This document shows, one piece after another, positions 1-9,099 of a stretch of DNA of 64,000 nt. The stretch is from the NCBI GenBank assembly GCA_964466465.1, contig CAYXNJ010000001.1:62001-126000 (forward strand). The letters run 5' to 3'. The DNA comes from Sulfurospirillum sp964466465 (lineage in GTDB: Bacteria > Campylobacterota > Campylobacteria > Campylobacterales > Sulfurospirillaceae). The notes under the pieces are model-generated. The model searched no databases and was not told where the DNA came from. It worked only from the letters and a program-made list of their open reading frames with translations. The position numbers and the translations under genes were made by a program. The stretch's first letter is position 1. Each line of letters opens with the position of its first letter.

Positions 1-2
1 TT

Positions 3-707
3 TCTTTGTGCGCTGCTATGCTTGGATGTAAACATATTGTATCGTTAGATGTGGATTCAAAAAGCATAGAAGCTACACGGATGATACAGAAAAAATTTGC
101 GCATTTAATTCCTAAGGATGTTTTGTGGGAGGTTGAAGAAGCTTCTATTTTAGATAATACGACAGTTGAAAAATGGAAAGAGAAAGCAGACATTCTTTAT
201 TCTTGGGGTGTGCTACATCATACTGGAAATCTTAACGTGGCTATGTTCAATGCCAGCCGTATGGTTAAGCCTGATGGTTTAGCATACATTGCTCTTTACA
301 ATCAAACTGAAGCAAGTGCATGGTGGTTAAAAGTCAAATCATTTTATAATAAAACCAACGTACTGATGAAATTTCTTCTCGTGATAGGCTACACTCTGTT
401 TTTAACGATGGAAGACCTTCGCAAAGGCAGAGGTCTCAATTTTTATGACAAAACAAGAGGGATGTATAAAATCACTGATGTGATTGATTGGCTAGGAGGC
501 TTACCGTATGAGCCAATCAATGTTGAGCAGACACTTCGTGCATGGAAAACCTATGGCTTTGAAGCGGTTAAGGTCGCACCAACAAAATACAACGATGCGA
601 TTTATCCAAAATCATTGATCAAAAAATGGTTTGTTTATTTGAAATGCGTTGGGTTAGGCTGTAATGAGTTTTTAGTGCATAAAAGAGCCGCCGAATGTGT
701 CGCATAG
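3..707 (+). CDS. class I SAM-dependent methyltransferase, 5' end outside the window
   Basis: The reading frame is already open at the window edge, so the true start lies upstream. The first visible residues (SLCAAMLGC, then LDVD) look like the end of SAM-binding motif I and the acidic residue of motif II. WGVLHHTGN and a following MVKPDG stretch match the motif IV and post-motif region of Methyltransf_11/12-type enzymes. A hydrophobic stretch around residues 120-132 and a C-terminal region without family signatures follow. The stop overlaps the next gene by 13 nt, so it is co-transcribed with a sugar-modification cluster. Substrate unknown; methylation of a glycan or lipid precursor is inferred from neighbours. 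Confidence 0.8.
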   Translation, partial: SLCAAMLGCKHIVSLDVDSKSIEATRMIQKKFAHLIPKDVLWEVEEASILDNTTVEKWKEKADILYSWGVLHHTGNLNVAMFNASRMVKPDGLAYIALYNQTEASAWWLKVKSFYNKTNVLMKFLLVIGYTLFLTMEDLRKGRGLNFYDKTRGMYKITDVIDWLGGLPYEPINVEQTLRAWKTYGFEAVKVAPTKYNDAIYPKSLIKKWFVYLKCVGLGCNEFLVHKRAAECVA

Positions 708-2536
708 TAGGGTATTGGGATTTTTCGACGGGATTGACCGATAAGCAGGTTATCATTGCTATGCGAGATACAATGTTGGATAGAGGTCCTGACGACTGCG
801 GTGAATTTTGTTTTCCAAGTGGTATCGCTTTAGGGCATCGGCGCCTTTCTATTATTGATTTGTCACACAATGGGCATCAACCTATGATGGATATAACGAA
901 GCGATATGTCATTGTGTATAACGGAGAAATTTACAATTATCAAATCATACAACAAGAACTTGAGGCCTTAGGATACACGTTTAAAGGTACGAGTGATACA
1001 GAGGTTCTTCTTTATGCCTATGTGCAATGGAAAGAAAAATGCCTTGATCGACTCCAAGGGATGTTTGCTTTTGCTATTTGGGATACAATCGAGGAGCAAT
1101 TGTTTATCGCACGTGATCGTGTGGGTGTAAAACCATTGTATTACTATCAAAATGAAAAAATTTTTATGTTTGCTTCTGAGTTAAAAGCATTTCAAGCTCA
1201 CCCTCAATTTGAAAAAAAAATCAATATGCAAGCTCTGTCTAATTTTTTAATGTTTGGTTATATCGATGCACCTTTGTCTATTTTTGAAAATTGTTATAAA
1301 TTGGAAGCAGGGCATTATCTTATCCTTAGAAAAGATCAATGTGTCCAAAAAGTGTGTTATTGGAATGTACGCAGCAGTTTTAATAACGATTTCTCTAAGA
1401 GCGTATCGTTAAAAGAATTATTGGTCGATAGCTTTACGTCTCGTATGCGCTCAGATGTTCCTGTTGGAGTTTTCTTAAGCGGGGGAATTGACAGCTCTTT
1501 GGTCACCATGTTATTGTCTGAGCAAGGGTATCATCTGAATACATTCACTGTTGGATTTGACCATCAAAGCTATGATGAATCTGCGTATGCGCACTATGTG
1601 GCACAACGTTTTGGAACGCAGCATGAGCAATTTACCTTACAACAGAAAGATGTTGAGACTCTTATCCCTTTGTTACCACATATTTACGATGAGCCATTTG
1701 GAGATAGTTCCGCAATCGCGACGTACTTTTTAGCGCAATCGGTAAAGCCTTATGTTAAAGTTGTTTTGAGTGCCGATGGGGCTGATGAACTGTTTGGTGG
1801 ATATGATCGTTATGCTCAAACACCCCAACGCTATGCGTATTTTCAAAAAAGACGCTTCCTCAAATATGTGACATCTATACTCAGTCCTGAACGGAGCGTT
1901 TCGATCCTCTCTAAGACACCTTATGCAATGGGCATTGATAAATTTTTACGTATTAAAAATTCGTTACATGCAAAGCATTTTATGGAGCATTATTATAATG
2001 ATTTAAGTCATTTTAGAAAAGAAGATTTGAAGGCTAATCATTTAGCGGACTATCATCCTTTGTTTTCTACCGTTCCAAAATCCATAGAAGAGAACTTAAT
2101 GCTGTACGATTTTGAGCATTATTTGCCAGATGATATTTTAGTGAAAGTGGATCGTGCAACAAGTGCGTCTGCCATTGAAGCACGTGAGCCATTTTTAGAT
2201 CACCGTTTGGTGGAATACGCTTTTTCTCAATCTTTGGAGTCAAAAATGGCTCATGGTGGCAAAGCACCTCTAAAAGCTCTTTTAGGGGAAACATTTGATG
2301 AGTCATTTATTTATCGGAAGAAGCAAGGATTTGGTGTTCCCTTAGAATCTTGGTGTCGAAATGACTTTAAGGACTTAACCGATACGTTATTGTTAGAGGC
2401 AGCACGCAGCGAAGAGTTTAATCAAGCCTATATTTTAAAGCTTCGTCAAACATTTTTTTCTCATGCACGTGTTGATTTTGCTAAAGTATGGTTTATTATG
2501 GTTTATATGATGTGGAAGAAGGTATGGATGGTATGA
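695..2536 (+). CDS. asparagine synthase-like glutamine amidotransferase (AsnB family)
   Basis: At 613 residues this is a full-length class II amidotransferase. Cys2 directly after the initiator Met is the N-terminal nucleophile of the glutaminase domain (with RGPDD and NGEIYN motifs). The C-terminal synthetase half carries the PP-loop SGGIDSS near residue 265 and SADGADELFGGYDRY. It releases ammonia from glutamine and transfers it to an ATP-activated carboxylate. The genes on both sides are a methyltransferase and a glycosyltransferase, and a second AsnB-like gene lies at 5554, so amidation of a glycan uronic acid or peptide is at least as likely as free asparagine synthesis. It overlaps both neighbours by a few bases. 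Confidence 0.85.
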   Translation: MCRIVGYWDFSTGLTDKQVIIAMRDTMLDRGPDDCGEFCFPSGIALGHRRLSIIDLSHNGHQPMMDITKRYVIVYNGEIYNYQIIQQELEALGYTFKGTSDTEVLLYAYVQWKEKCLDRLQGMFAFAIWDTIEEQLFIARDRVGVKPLYYYQNEKIFMFASELKAFQAHPQFEKKINMQALSNFLMFGYIDAPLSIFENCYKLEAGHYLILRKDQCVQKVCYWNVRSSFNNDFSKSVSLKELLVDSFTSRMRSDVPVGVFLSGGIDSSLVTMLLSEQGYHLNTFTVGFDHQSYDESAYAHYVAQRFGTQHEQFTLQQKDVETLIPLLPHIYDEPFGDSSAIATYFLAQSVKPYVKVVLSADGADELFGGYDRYAQTPQRYAYFQKRRFLKYVTSILSPERSVSILSKTPYAMGIDKFLRIKNSLHAKHFMEHYYNDLSHFRKEDLKANHLADYHPLFSTVPKSIEENLMLYDFEHYLPDDILVKVDRATSASAIEAREPFLDHRLVEYAFSQSLESKMAHGGKAPLKALLGETFDESFIYRKKQGFGVPLESWCRNDFKDLTDTLLLEAARSEEFNQAYILKLRQTFFSHARVDFAKVWFIMVYMMWKKVWMV

Positions 2537-3651
2537 AATCAATTTTATTTGTGATTGATACAATGTCAACAGGCGGTGCTCAGAAAGTATTGTCTCTCAT
2601 TACAAAAACACTTCTTCCTGTATATGATCGTGTGGGCGTTTTTGTTATTAAAAACACAGAATCGCACTTTTTTGTTGAAGGGGTAGAGTATTATTTTGCT
2701 ATTGAAGAAGAAGAGAAAATAACAACCAATCTTTTTCCCATTTTGAATCAACTCTCAAACGCCATGCAAGAGTATGATGTTATCGTTGGTTTTATGGATT
2801 TTACAGCGAATTATTTGACGTCTCTTTGCGCAACATTGAACAAAAAACCGTACATGCTTTCGGTTAGATGTGAAATTTCTTCTGTTATAGAGTGCTTTAA
2901 AGAGCCTTCCATTAATAAAAGCTTAGTGAAACTGTGTTATGGCAATGCACAAAAAATCATTTGCAATAGCCTTGCAAGTAAGAATGATTTAATCGTGCAT
3001 TATGAGATAGATACGCAGAAGATAGAAGTACTGTATAACCCTATCGATATTGCATCTACTGTAACGTTGTCGCAAGAAGTGATACCTCAAGATGCGTTAG
3101 TACTCTTTGAGGATAAAACGATTCTTGCCGTAGGGCGTTTGAGTTATGAAAAAAATTATCCTATGTTGCTTCAGGCATTTCAAATTTTACAACAACGTTA
3201 TCCCCATCCCCTAAAGCTTATCATTCTTGGCGAAGGAGAGATGCGACATGCGCTTGAAGAGATGATTGTATCGCTTGCATTGAGTGATAGTGTATATTTG
3301 CTTGGAAATAAGAAAAATGTTTATCCATATATCTCTCGTGCGGATATTTTTATACATCCCTCTTGTTCTGAAGGGTTTCCGAATGCCCTCTTAGAGGCTT
3401 CTGCCTTACAAAAACCTATTGTTGCAAGTGCTATTGCACCTATACAAGAGTTTATAACACATGAAGAAAATGGACTTTTATGTGATCCTTATAATGTAGA
3501 AGAGATGGTTTTTGCACTCGAAAAGCTACTGTGCAATCCTGATCTAGGTGATACATTAGCAAAGATGGCAAGGCAAAGAGTCGAAGCGTTTGATCAACGT
3601 TATTTTGTTGAACGCTTTCTCTTAGCATTTGAGGCTGAAGGTTTAAGATGA
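2533..3651 (+). CDS. GT4-family glycosyltransferase
   Basis: The start is placed at the ATG at 2533, which overlaps the preceding stop as ATGA and begins MKSILFVIDTMSTGGAQKV, the usual N-terminal strand and Gly-rich loop of GT-B enzymes; an upstream in-frame start would add 15 residues of unlikely sequence. The 372-residue protein has the C-terminal nucleotide-sugar half with VGRLSYEKNYPMLLQA and the E-x7-E type motif in CSEGFPNALLEA. It should transfer a sugar from a nucleotide donor to a growing surface glycan on the cytoplasmic face. Donor and acceptor cannot be read from sequence. Its 3' end overlaps the next gene as ATGA. Confidence 0.85.
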   Translation: MKSILFVIDTMSTGGAQKVLSLITKTLLPVYDRVGVFVIKNTESHFFVEGVEYYFAIEEEEKITTNLFPILNQLSNAMQEYDVIVGFMDFTANYLTSLCATLNKKPYMLSVRCEISSVIECFKEPSINKSLVKLCYGNAQKIICNSLASKNDLIVHYEIDTQKIEVLYNPIDIASTVTLSQEVIPQDALVLFEDKTILAVGRLSYEKNYPMLLQAFQILQQRYPHPLKLIILGEGEMRHALEEMIVSLALSDSVYLLGNKKNVYPYISRADIFIHPSCSEGFPNALLEASALQKPIVASAIAPIQEFITHEENGLLCDPYNVEEMVFALEKLLCNPDLGDTLAKMARQRVEAFDQRYFVERFLLAFEAEGLR

Positions 3652-4412
3652 AAGCGCTCTTGCAATTCAACCAATTTTGCGCCTACACATTAATTCCTTT
3701 TCTTACAGGTGCACACCATGCGCCAGAAGTGTACATCAGTGATGGCTTTTATCTCAACTGGAGACAGATGAAACGTTCAATGCTCAAAGCCAAAGCCCAC
3801 GTTAAGGGAATTTGCTTGGACATTGGAGCAGGAAAAGCACCGTATAAACGCTATCTTGAACCACAATGTGCGCAATACATCATCACCGATTGTGAAAAGA
3901 CGCATGGGCATATGTTTAAAGACTCCAAAACCAACTTTGTCGTTGCCGAAGCTACGGCACTTCCATTTGGTGATGCTTATGTGGATACCGTAGTTATGAC
4001 GCAAGTGTTAGAGCATGTTTTTGAGTATGAAAAAGCCTTAAGTGAAGCAGTCCGTGTGCTAAAGCCTTCGGGCGTAATGTTGCTCTCAGTTCCTTTTATT
4101 TATCAAGCCCATGCTACGCCGTATGATTTTCATCGTTTTAGTGAGTATGGACTTCGCACATTGCTTCAAAAGTATGGCCTAGAGGTGGTCGAATGGCACT
4201 ATCAAGGCTATTTGGGTACAACACTTTTTTCTATCATCAATGGCTTTATTTGGGAAAAATTGGCGTGTGTTCGCTTTCTTCGCAATACTTTTTTACTTCC
4301 TTTTGTACTAGGTCTTTTTATGTGCAATAATCTTTTAGGATTGCTTCTTGATACAATTCCTGCGAAGCATTTTTGTCCCAATTTTTTTGTGATTGCCAAA
4401 AAACAATCATGA
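3648..4412 (+). CDS. class I SAM-dependent methyltransferase
   Basis: A 254-residue protein with Methyltransf_11-type signatures: motif I as CLDIGAGKAPYKRYL, a second acidic motif ITDCEKTHGH, and motif IV VDTVVMTQVLEHVFEYE followed by VLKPSGVMLLSVPF. The last ~50 residues contain two hydrophobic stretches, suggesting membrane association. The start overlaps the stop of the glycosyltransferase by 4 nt and the next glycosyltransferase starts on its own stop, so all three are translationally coupled. It probably methylates a sugar or lipid-linked glycan intermediate; the acceptor is unknown. Confidence 0.8.
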   Translation: MKALLQFNQFCAYTLIPFLTGAHHAPEVYISDGFYLNWRQMKRSMLKAKAHVKGICLDIGAGKAPYKRYLEPQCAQYIITDCEKTHGHMFKDSKTNFVVAEATALPFGDAYVDTVVMTQVLEHVFEYEKALSEAVRVLKPSGVMLLSVPFIYQAHATPYDFHRFSEYGLRTLLQKYGLEVVEWHYQGYLGTTLFSIINGFIWEKLACVRFLRNTFLLPFVLGLFMCNNLLGLLLDTIPAKHFCPNFFVIAKKQS

Positions 4413-5569
4413 AAAAAATCGCTTTTATCACGCACAATCTTTGCCTAGGCGGGGTGCAAAAAAATGTCGCACTGCTTGCCAATACCTTGGCAAAAATGTA
4501 TGCCGTTACGATGATTCTTTTTGAAGATAAAGAGATAGCTTATGCCCTTGATAAGGCTATTTCTTTCATAACCCTTTCCCATCATCCGCTTGATCTTACA
4601 CACAAAGAGAGCGTGGAGTTAGAACAGATAGGAAAGACACTTTTTGATGCACGTTCCCTTGAACTGGGCAATGTACTTCAAAAAGCTTCATTTGATGTGG
4701 TGATCGCTTTTGAAGATTACAACAGTTTGTGTACCCTGCAAGCCTTGTTGCCATCGCAGACTAAAGCCATCGTCTCTTCACGTGTGAGCTTGGAGCATGG
4801 CTATAAAGATCGTCTCATTCATCTTTTACCGCGTTCTTTTTATGAAGCACACATCAAGGCGCTTTACCTCAAAGCAGACGCGGTTGTTTCGGTGAGTCAA
4901 GGCGTTGGAGAAGAACTTGCTATGCTTGGGATTCAATCCTTGAGCATCGCTAATGGTATTGAGATGGAAAAGTTGCTTTCATTAGCGCAAGAACCTATTG
5001 CTCATGAGAGCGAATTTTTCTTGCATGTTGGACGGTTTGATACAACGCAAAAAGCCCAAGATGAGGTAGTCCATGCCTATGCCCGTGTTGCAGGTACCCT
5101 CCAAAGTGCACTCCTATTTGTAGGCGATGGCAAAGATAGGGCGAGGGTAGAAGCATTAGTCGCGGAGTATGGATTGCAAAAACGCATTTTATTTATGGGA
5201 TTTGATGCCAATCCGTACAAGTATATGCAAAAATGCAAAGGGTTTATTTTTTCATCGCACTATGAGGGAATGCCAAATGCTTTATTAGAAGCATTAAGCC
5301 TTGGATGTGCTGTTATCGCGTACAAATTTGAGCCTTCATGGAGCGAATTTGATGGACACGAAGGGATTTTATACATTGATCGAGGCGATACAAAAGCGCT
5401 CTCTGGTGCATTAATACGTTTTGAAAATGAGCCAATGCTTAGGTCCAAGCTTAGGCAAGGCGCTCAAAAAATCATTCAAGCGTATCGCTATGAAGTGTGT
5501 CAAAAAAAATGGATAGAACTTATTGAAAGTGTGATACAAAAGGAAAATAGGGAATGTGCGGAATCTTAA
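4409..5569 (+). CDS. GT4-family glycosyltransferase
   Basis: The ATG at 4409 overlaps the preceding TGA and opens MKKIAFITHNLCLGGVQKN, the canonical GT-B N-terminus; I prefer it to an in-frame start 12 codons upstream. The 386-residue product resembles the glycosyltransferase at 2533 but is clearly different. It has FLHVGRFDTTQKAQDEV at the start of the nucleotide-sugar domain and the EGMPNALLEALSLGCAVIAY loop that holds the donor-binding glutamates. This is the architecture of retaining GT4 enzymes that add hexoses or N-acetylhexosamines to lipid-linked or protein-linked glycans. It overlaps the following AsnB-like gene by 16 nt. Confidence 0.85.
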   Translation: MKKIAFITHNLCLGGVQKNVALLANTLAKMYAVTMILFEDKEIAYALDKAISFITLSHHPLDLTHKESVELEQIGKTLFDARSLELGNVLQKASFDVVIAFEDYNSLCTLQALLPSQTKAIVSSRVSLEHGYKDRLIHLLPRSFYEAHIKALYLKADAVVSVSQGVGEELAMLGIQSLSIANGIEMEKLLSLAQEPIAHESEFFLHVGRFDTTQKAQDEVVHAYARVAGTLQSALLFVGDGKDRARVEALVAEYGLQKRILFMGFDANPYKYMQKCKGFIFSSHYEGMPNALLEALSLGCAVIAYKFEPSWSEFDGHEGILYIDRGDTKALSGALIRFENEPMLRSKLRQGAQKIIQAYRYEVCQKKWIELIESVIQKENRECAES

Positions 5570-7344
5570 CAGCCATCGGTAACCACAGCAAACAGAGCTT
5601 TGAGAAAGCCCTATGCACCCTCTCTCATCGTGGACCTGACGCACAAGGTATATGGGGTGAAAAAGAGGTATTGATGGGGCATACAAGGCTTTCTATCATT
5701 GACCTTGATAAAAGGTCAAACCAACCGATGGTCGATGAGCGTTACGCCCTTGTTTTTAATGGAGAAATCTATAATTTTGAAGAACTCAAATGTGAATATG
5801 CCCTAACATGTAAAACAACCAGTGACACAGAAGTGCTCATAAAGCTTTATGAAAAACTCGGTCATGCCATGCTTTCAAAACTCAATGGTATGTTTGCGTT
5901 TTGTCTTTACGATCGAAAGACCCAAGAGCTTTTTATGGCACGAGATCGTTTTGGTAAGAAGCCTCTGTATTTTAGCCAGAGTAAAGGGCTGATGGTCGCA
6001 AGTGAAATCAAAGCCATTTTAACGCTTTTACAGAGCACTCCAGCGATGAGTATGCAAGGATTTGAAAGTTATTTTTCATTTCAAAGTACCCTCCCACCGC
6101 ATACCTTTTTTGAAGGGATTTGCAAGCTTGAAGCAGGAACATATGCGACATATGCTAAAGGTGTCTTGACGTGTAAACGCTACTACGAAGTAGGGGAAAA
6201 AGAACTTTTAGAGGTAGGAGAAACCGAAGCATTAGCCAAGCTTGAAGCGCTTCTTCTTGATGCAGTGCAAAAGCGTTTAGTAGGAGATGTTGAGGTTGCT
6301 TCACTGCTTTCAGGGGGCATCGACTCTTCTTTGGTCAGTTCCATTTATGCGAAAGCTTCGGGTAAGAAAATTCATACGTTTTCCATAGGCTATGACGAGT
6401 ATTTACACTACGATGAATTGGACCAAGCCAAAGAGGCATCGGTGCATATCGGCTCACATCACCATGAGCTTCGCATCAACAAAAAAACTTACATTGATAC
6501 GATTGAGAACACGCTTGCACATCTGGATGAACCCATGGGTGATACCGCGTGTATGCCTACCTATTTGCTCTCGCAAATGGTGCATCAATCAGGCATAAAA
6601 GTGTGTTTGAGCGGTGAGGGGAGTGATGAGATATTTTTAGGGTATGATAACTATTTTGAGATGGCAAAATACTACCAAATGCACGCTGAACTCTCACCTC
6701 AGAGTAAAATACTTTTAAAAGACTACTTAGAACGCAATCCTAATTTATCGCGTAATTTTGAATATTTACACCGCATTACAAACGATCAACATCCTTTTTA
6801 TACGACAGCCGAAACATTTACACACAGGCAGTTTGAAAAGCTCATTGGTAAAGAAAGTTTGGATATCCGTAACAACAGTGTCTTAAGGGATGAAGTATTT
6901 GCATGGATGTCGAAGCAAGATATTCGCATTTGGATTGCTGAAGTGTTGATGAGCAAGATCGATCGTATGTCTATGGCGCATTCTTTAGAACTTCGTGCAC
7001 CGTTTTTGGACTATCGTTTGGTGGACTATTGTCTATCTTTGCCTTCTTTATTACGAGTAGGCAATACCAATAAATACCTCTTAAAACAGATTGCTAAAAA
7101 GTATATTCCTTCTTCGATTATTGATCGCAAGAAAAAGGGATTTAGTTCGCCCTTTATTGAGTGGTTGTATGATGAATACAAAGATGAAATTTTACAATTG
7201 ATGCTGCACGTTAGTCACCAAAGCGGTCTATTTGATCCTTCTTTTGTGACATTTTTGTACCATGAAGGCAAAAAAGGGCGTTTCAAACAACATATTTGGT
7301 CGCTTTATCTCTTTTGTAGATGGTATAATAAGCTCTATTTATAA
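5554..7344 (+). CDS. asnB: asparagine synthase, glutamine-hydrolysing (AsnB family)
   Basis: A 596-residue class II amidotransferase. MCGILTAIG places the Ntn nucleophile at Cys2; LSHRGPDAQG and NGEIYNFEELK complete the glutaminase pocket. The synthetase domain has SGGIDSSLVSS near residue 255 and LSGEGSDEIFLGYDNY, with KIDRMSMAHSLELRAPFLD as the usual C-terminal block. This copy is closer to standard bacterial AsnB than the one at 695. The start overlaps the preceding glycosyltransferase and has AAAGGA upstream. It may make asparagine, but sharing an operon with glycan genes and a second AsnB copy makes sugar-acid amidation possible. Confidence 0.85.
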   Translation: MCGILTAIGNHSKQSFEKALCTLSHRGPDAQGIWGEKEVLMGHTRLSIIDLDKRSNQPMVDERYALVFNGEIYNFEELKCEYALTCKTTSDTEVLIKLYEKLGHAMLSKLNGMFAFCLYDRKTQELFMARDRFGKKPLYFSQSKGLMVASEIKAILTLLQSTPAMSMQGFESYFSFQSTLPPHTFFEGICKLEAGTYATYAKGVLTCKRYYEVGEKELLEVGETEALAKLEALLLDAVQKRLVGDVEVASLLSGGIDSSLVSSIYAKASGKKIHTFSIGYDEYLHYDELDQAKEASVHIGSHHHELRINKKTYIDTIENTLAHLDEPMGDTACMPTYLLSQMVHQSGIKVCLSGEGSDEIFLGYDNYFEMAKYYQMHAELSPQSKILLKDYLERNPNLSRNFEYLHRITNDQHPFYTTAETFTHRQFEKLIGKESLDIRNNSVLRDEVFAWMSKQDIRIWIAEVLMSKIDRMSMAHSLELRAPFLDYRLVDYCLSLPSLLRVGNTNKYLLKQIAKKYIPSSIIDRKKKGFSSPFIEWLYDEYKDEILQLMLHVSHQSGLFDPSFVTFLYHEGKKGRFKQHIWSLYLFCRWYNKLYL

Positions 7345-7352
7345 GGATAACC

Positions 7353-8048
7353 ATGCAACTCACATCTCACGACCATACTATTTTTGAGCTCATTGAAGCC
7401 ATTCGTACGAAGCGAAAAGCACAAGATGAAATTATAGCGCTTATGGATTATGGTGCAGGAGATCCTGATGCGACACGTAGCCATGAAGAGATGTACCAAG
7501 GAGTACCTAAAGAGACAACCATTGCACAGCTTTCATCCATTGGACTCAAAGGAGAATGGGCGCAGAGACTTTACTATTTGGTACAGAAACATCGTCCTGC
7601 AAAGGTTCTGGAACTTGGAACATGCTGTGGTTTTTCAGCCATTTATATGGCAAAAGCGTGGCGTGACTCGATGATTTATACCATTGAGGGAGATGCAAAT
7701 GTGGCGGCATTGGCAAAAGAGAATATCGAAGAAGCAGGATGCAAAAACATCACACAATACATTGGTCGTTTCCAAGATGTCTTACCTGCTATATTAGAAG
7801 CCTTGTTACAAATTGATCTTGCCTTTATTGATGGTCATCACGATAAAGAGGCGACGTTATACTATTTAGAGATGTTAAAACCTTACTTGAGTCCAAAAGC
7901 TGTAGTAGTTTTTGATGATATTTCATGGTCAGAGGGCATGAAAGAAGCGTGGGAGAAGATTTGCCATGATTCATTTTTTGAACGCTGTGTCGATATGAAA
8001 AAGCTGGGAATCTGTTTTGTCAAAGGAGAGATGAATGATATGGTTTGA
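7353..8048 (+). CDS. class I SAM-dependent methyltransferase (O-methyltransferase-like)
   Basis: The 231-residue product has motif I VLELGTCCGFSAIYMAK, a motif II region YTIEGDANVA, and AFIDGHHDKEATLYYLE followed by VVVFDDISWSEGM. That is the pattern of the catechol-type O-methyltransferase / Methyltransf_24 group, in which the DG and DD acidic residues often bind a metal. It starts 8 nt after the AsnB stop behind AAGGA, and its 3' end overlaps the next gene by 14 nt. It probably methylates a hydroxyl on a sugar or acyl group of the glycan built by this cluster; this is inference. Confidence 0.8.
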   Translation: MQLTSHDHTIFELIEAIRTKRKAQDEIIALMDYGAGDPDATRSHEEMYQGVPKETTIAQLSSIGLKGEWAQRLYYLVQKHRPAKVLELGTCCGFSAIYMAKAWRDSMIYTIEGDANVAALAKENIEEAGCKNITQYIGRFQDVLPAILEALLQIDLAFIDGHHDKEATLYYLEMLKPYLSPKAVVVFDDISWSEGMKEAWEKICHDSFFERCVDMKKLGICFVKGEMNDMV

Positions 8049-9099
8049 TTTGGTGACTCCAAAATCGGTACTCTTTTTTATTCCCATTATTAAGCATCTT
8101 GAGAAGAAAAATCGCAAGACACTGATTACCGCTCGTGAAGGCGCAGGTTACAGTGAAGTTGTCGAATTATTAAAGCTGCACAATATCCCTTTTACTAATC
8201 GTGGTGAATTTGGAGGAGCGTGTTTGAAAGATAAGCTACATGCTTCCATTGAAAGGCAAAAAGCACTGATGGAATTTGTTAGCCTTTACAACATTAACCG
8301 TTTAGTGTGTCTTTGCTCTGTTGATGCCAATCGTGTGGCGTTTGGTTTAGGCATCCCTGTAGTCAATTTTTATGACATCCCTCTATCCGACCACAAAGAG
8401 AATTTTAAAAAAGCATTGCCACAAGCAAGGCTCACATTACCTCTCTCTGCACGTGTCATTAAACCTTTTGTGGTGCCTGATGACATTTTTCGCCGTTTTT
8501 CACTCGATGATGAGCAAATTTTTTCGTATCCATTTATTGATCCCGTGATTTGGCTTAAAGATTTTAAACCCGATATGAAGAGTGTTGAGCAAATTCTAAG
8601 CCCTTATAAACTGGATCTTAAAAAGCCTTTGATCGTGATTCGTGAAGAGGAGTATAAGGCAAGCTATGTCGATAAGCAGTATCCTATTTTGTACGATGCA
8701 ATGCAAGAGATTGCCAAGCGAACAGGGGCAAATATTGTCATTATCCCTCGTTACGAGATTCGCTATCTTAAAGAGCAATTTCCTTTTGTAACGGTATTGG
8801 AAGAGAAAGTAGAAATTCAACATCTTTTAGCGTATGCGGACTTGTTTATTGGCGGTGGTGGAACGCTCAATACCGAAGCATGCTATTTTGGAACACCGAC
8901 CATTTCGACACGCAGCTTTATTAGCCATTATGATAAATACCAAATTGATCAAGGGTTGATGGAATGGGTCAATACCAAAGAAGAGCTTTTAGAAGCGGTA
9001 CATCGTATGCTAGGTCAGCGCTATGATGAAAGAGCACAGAGTGTTTTTGGTGCGATGAATGTAGATGTTGATGCTATCTGCCATGCTATCTTAGCTTAG
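8035..9099 (+). CDS. DUF354 family protein (glycosyltransferase-like GT-B fold)
   Basis: The 354-residue product begins MIWFDLVTPKSVLFFIPI and contains FIGGGGTLNTEACYFGTPTI near residue 278, both characteristic of DUF354, a family resembling UDP-GlcNAc 2-epimerases and GT-B transferases and found in surface-polysaccharide clusters. No biochemical function is established for the family that I can name. An AAAGGAG sequence about 8 nt upstream supports this ATG although it lies inside the preceding gene. The gene converges on pseI, with a 9-nt 3' overlap, so it marks the end of the plus-strand glycan cluster. Confidence 0.75.
   Translation: MIWFDLVTPKSVLFFIPIIKHLEKKNRKTLITAREGAGYSEVVELLKLHNIPFTNRGEFGGACLKDKLHASIERQKALMEFVSLYNINRLVCLCSVDANRVAFGLGIPVVNFYDIPLSDHKENFKKALPQARLTLPLSARVIKPFVVPDDIFRRFSLDDEQIFSYPFIDPVIWLKDFKPDMKSVEQILSPYKLDLKKPLIVIREEEYKASYVDKQYPILYDAMQEIAKRTGANIVIIPRYEIRYLKEQFPFVTVLEEKVEIQHLLAYADLFIGGGGTLNTEACYFGTPTISTRSFISHYDKYQIDQGLMEWVNTKEELLEAVHRMLGQRYDERAQSVFGAMNVDVDAICHAILA

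Noticed and set aside
8596..8823. Open frame antisense to the DUF354 gene
   Set aside because: It lies wholly inside a well-supported coding sequence, has no ribosome-binding site and low-complexity composition. Similar antisense frames throughout pse, sir, cysG and accC were rejected for the same reason.
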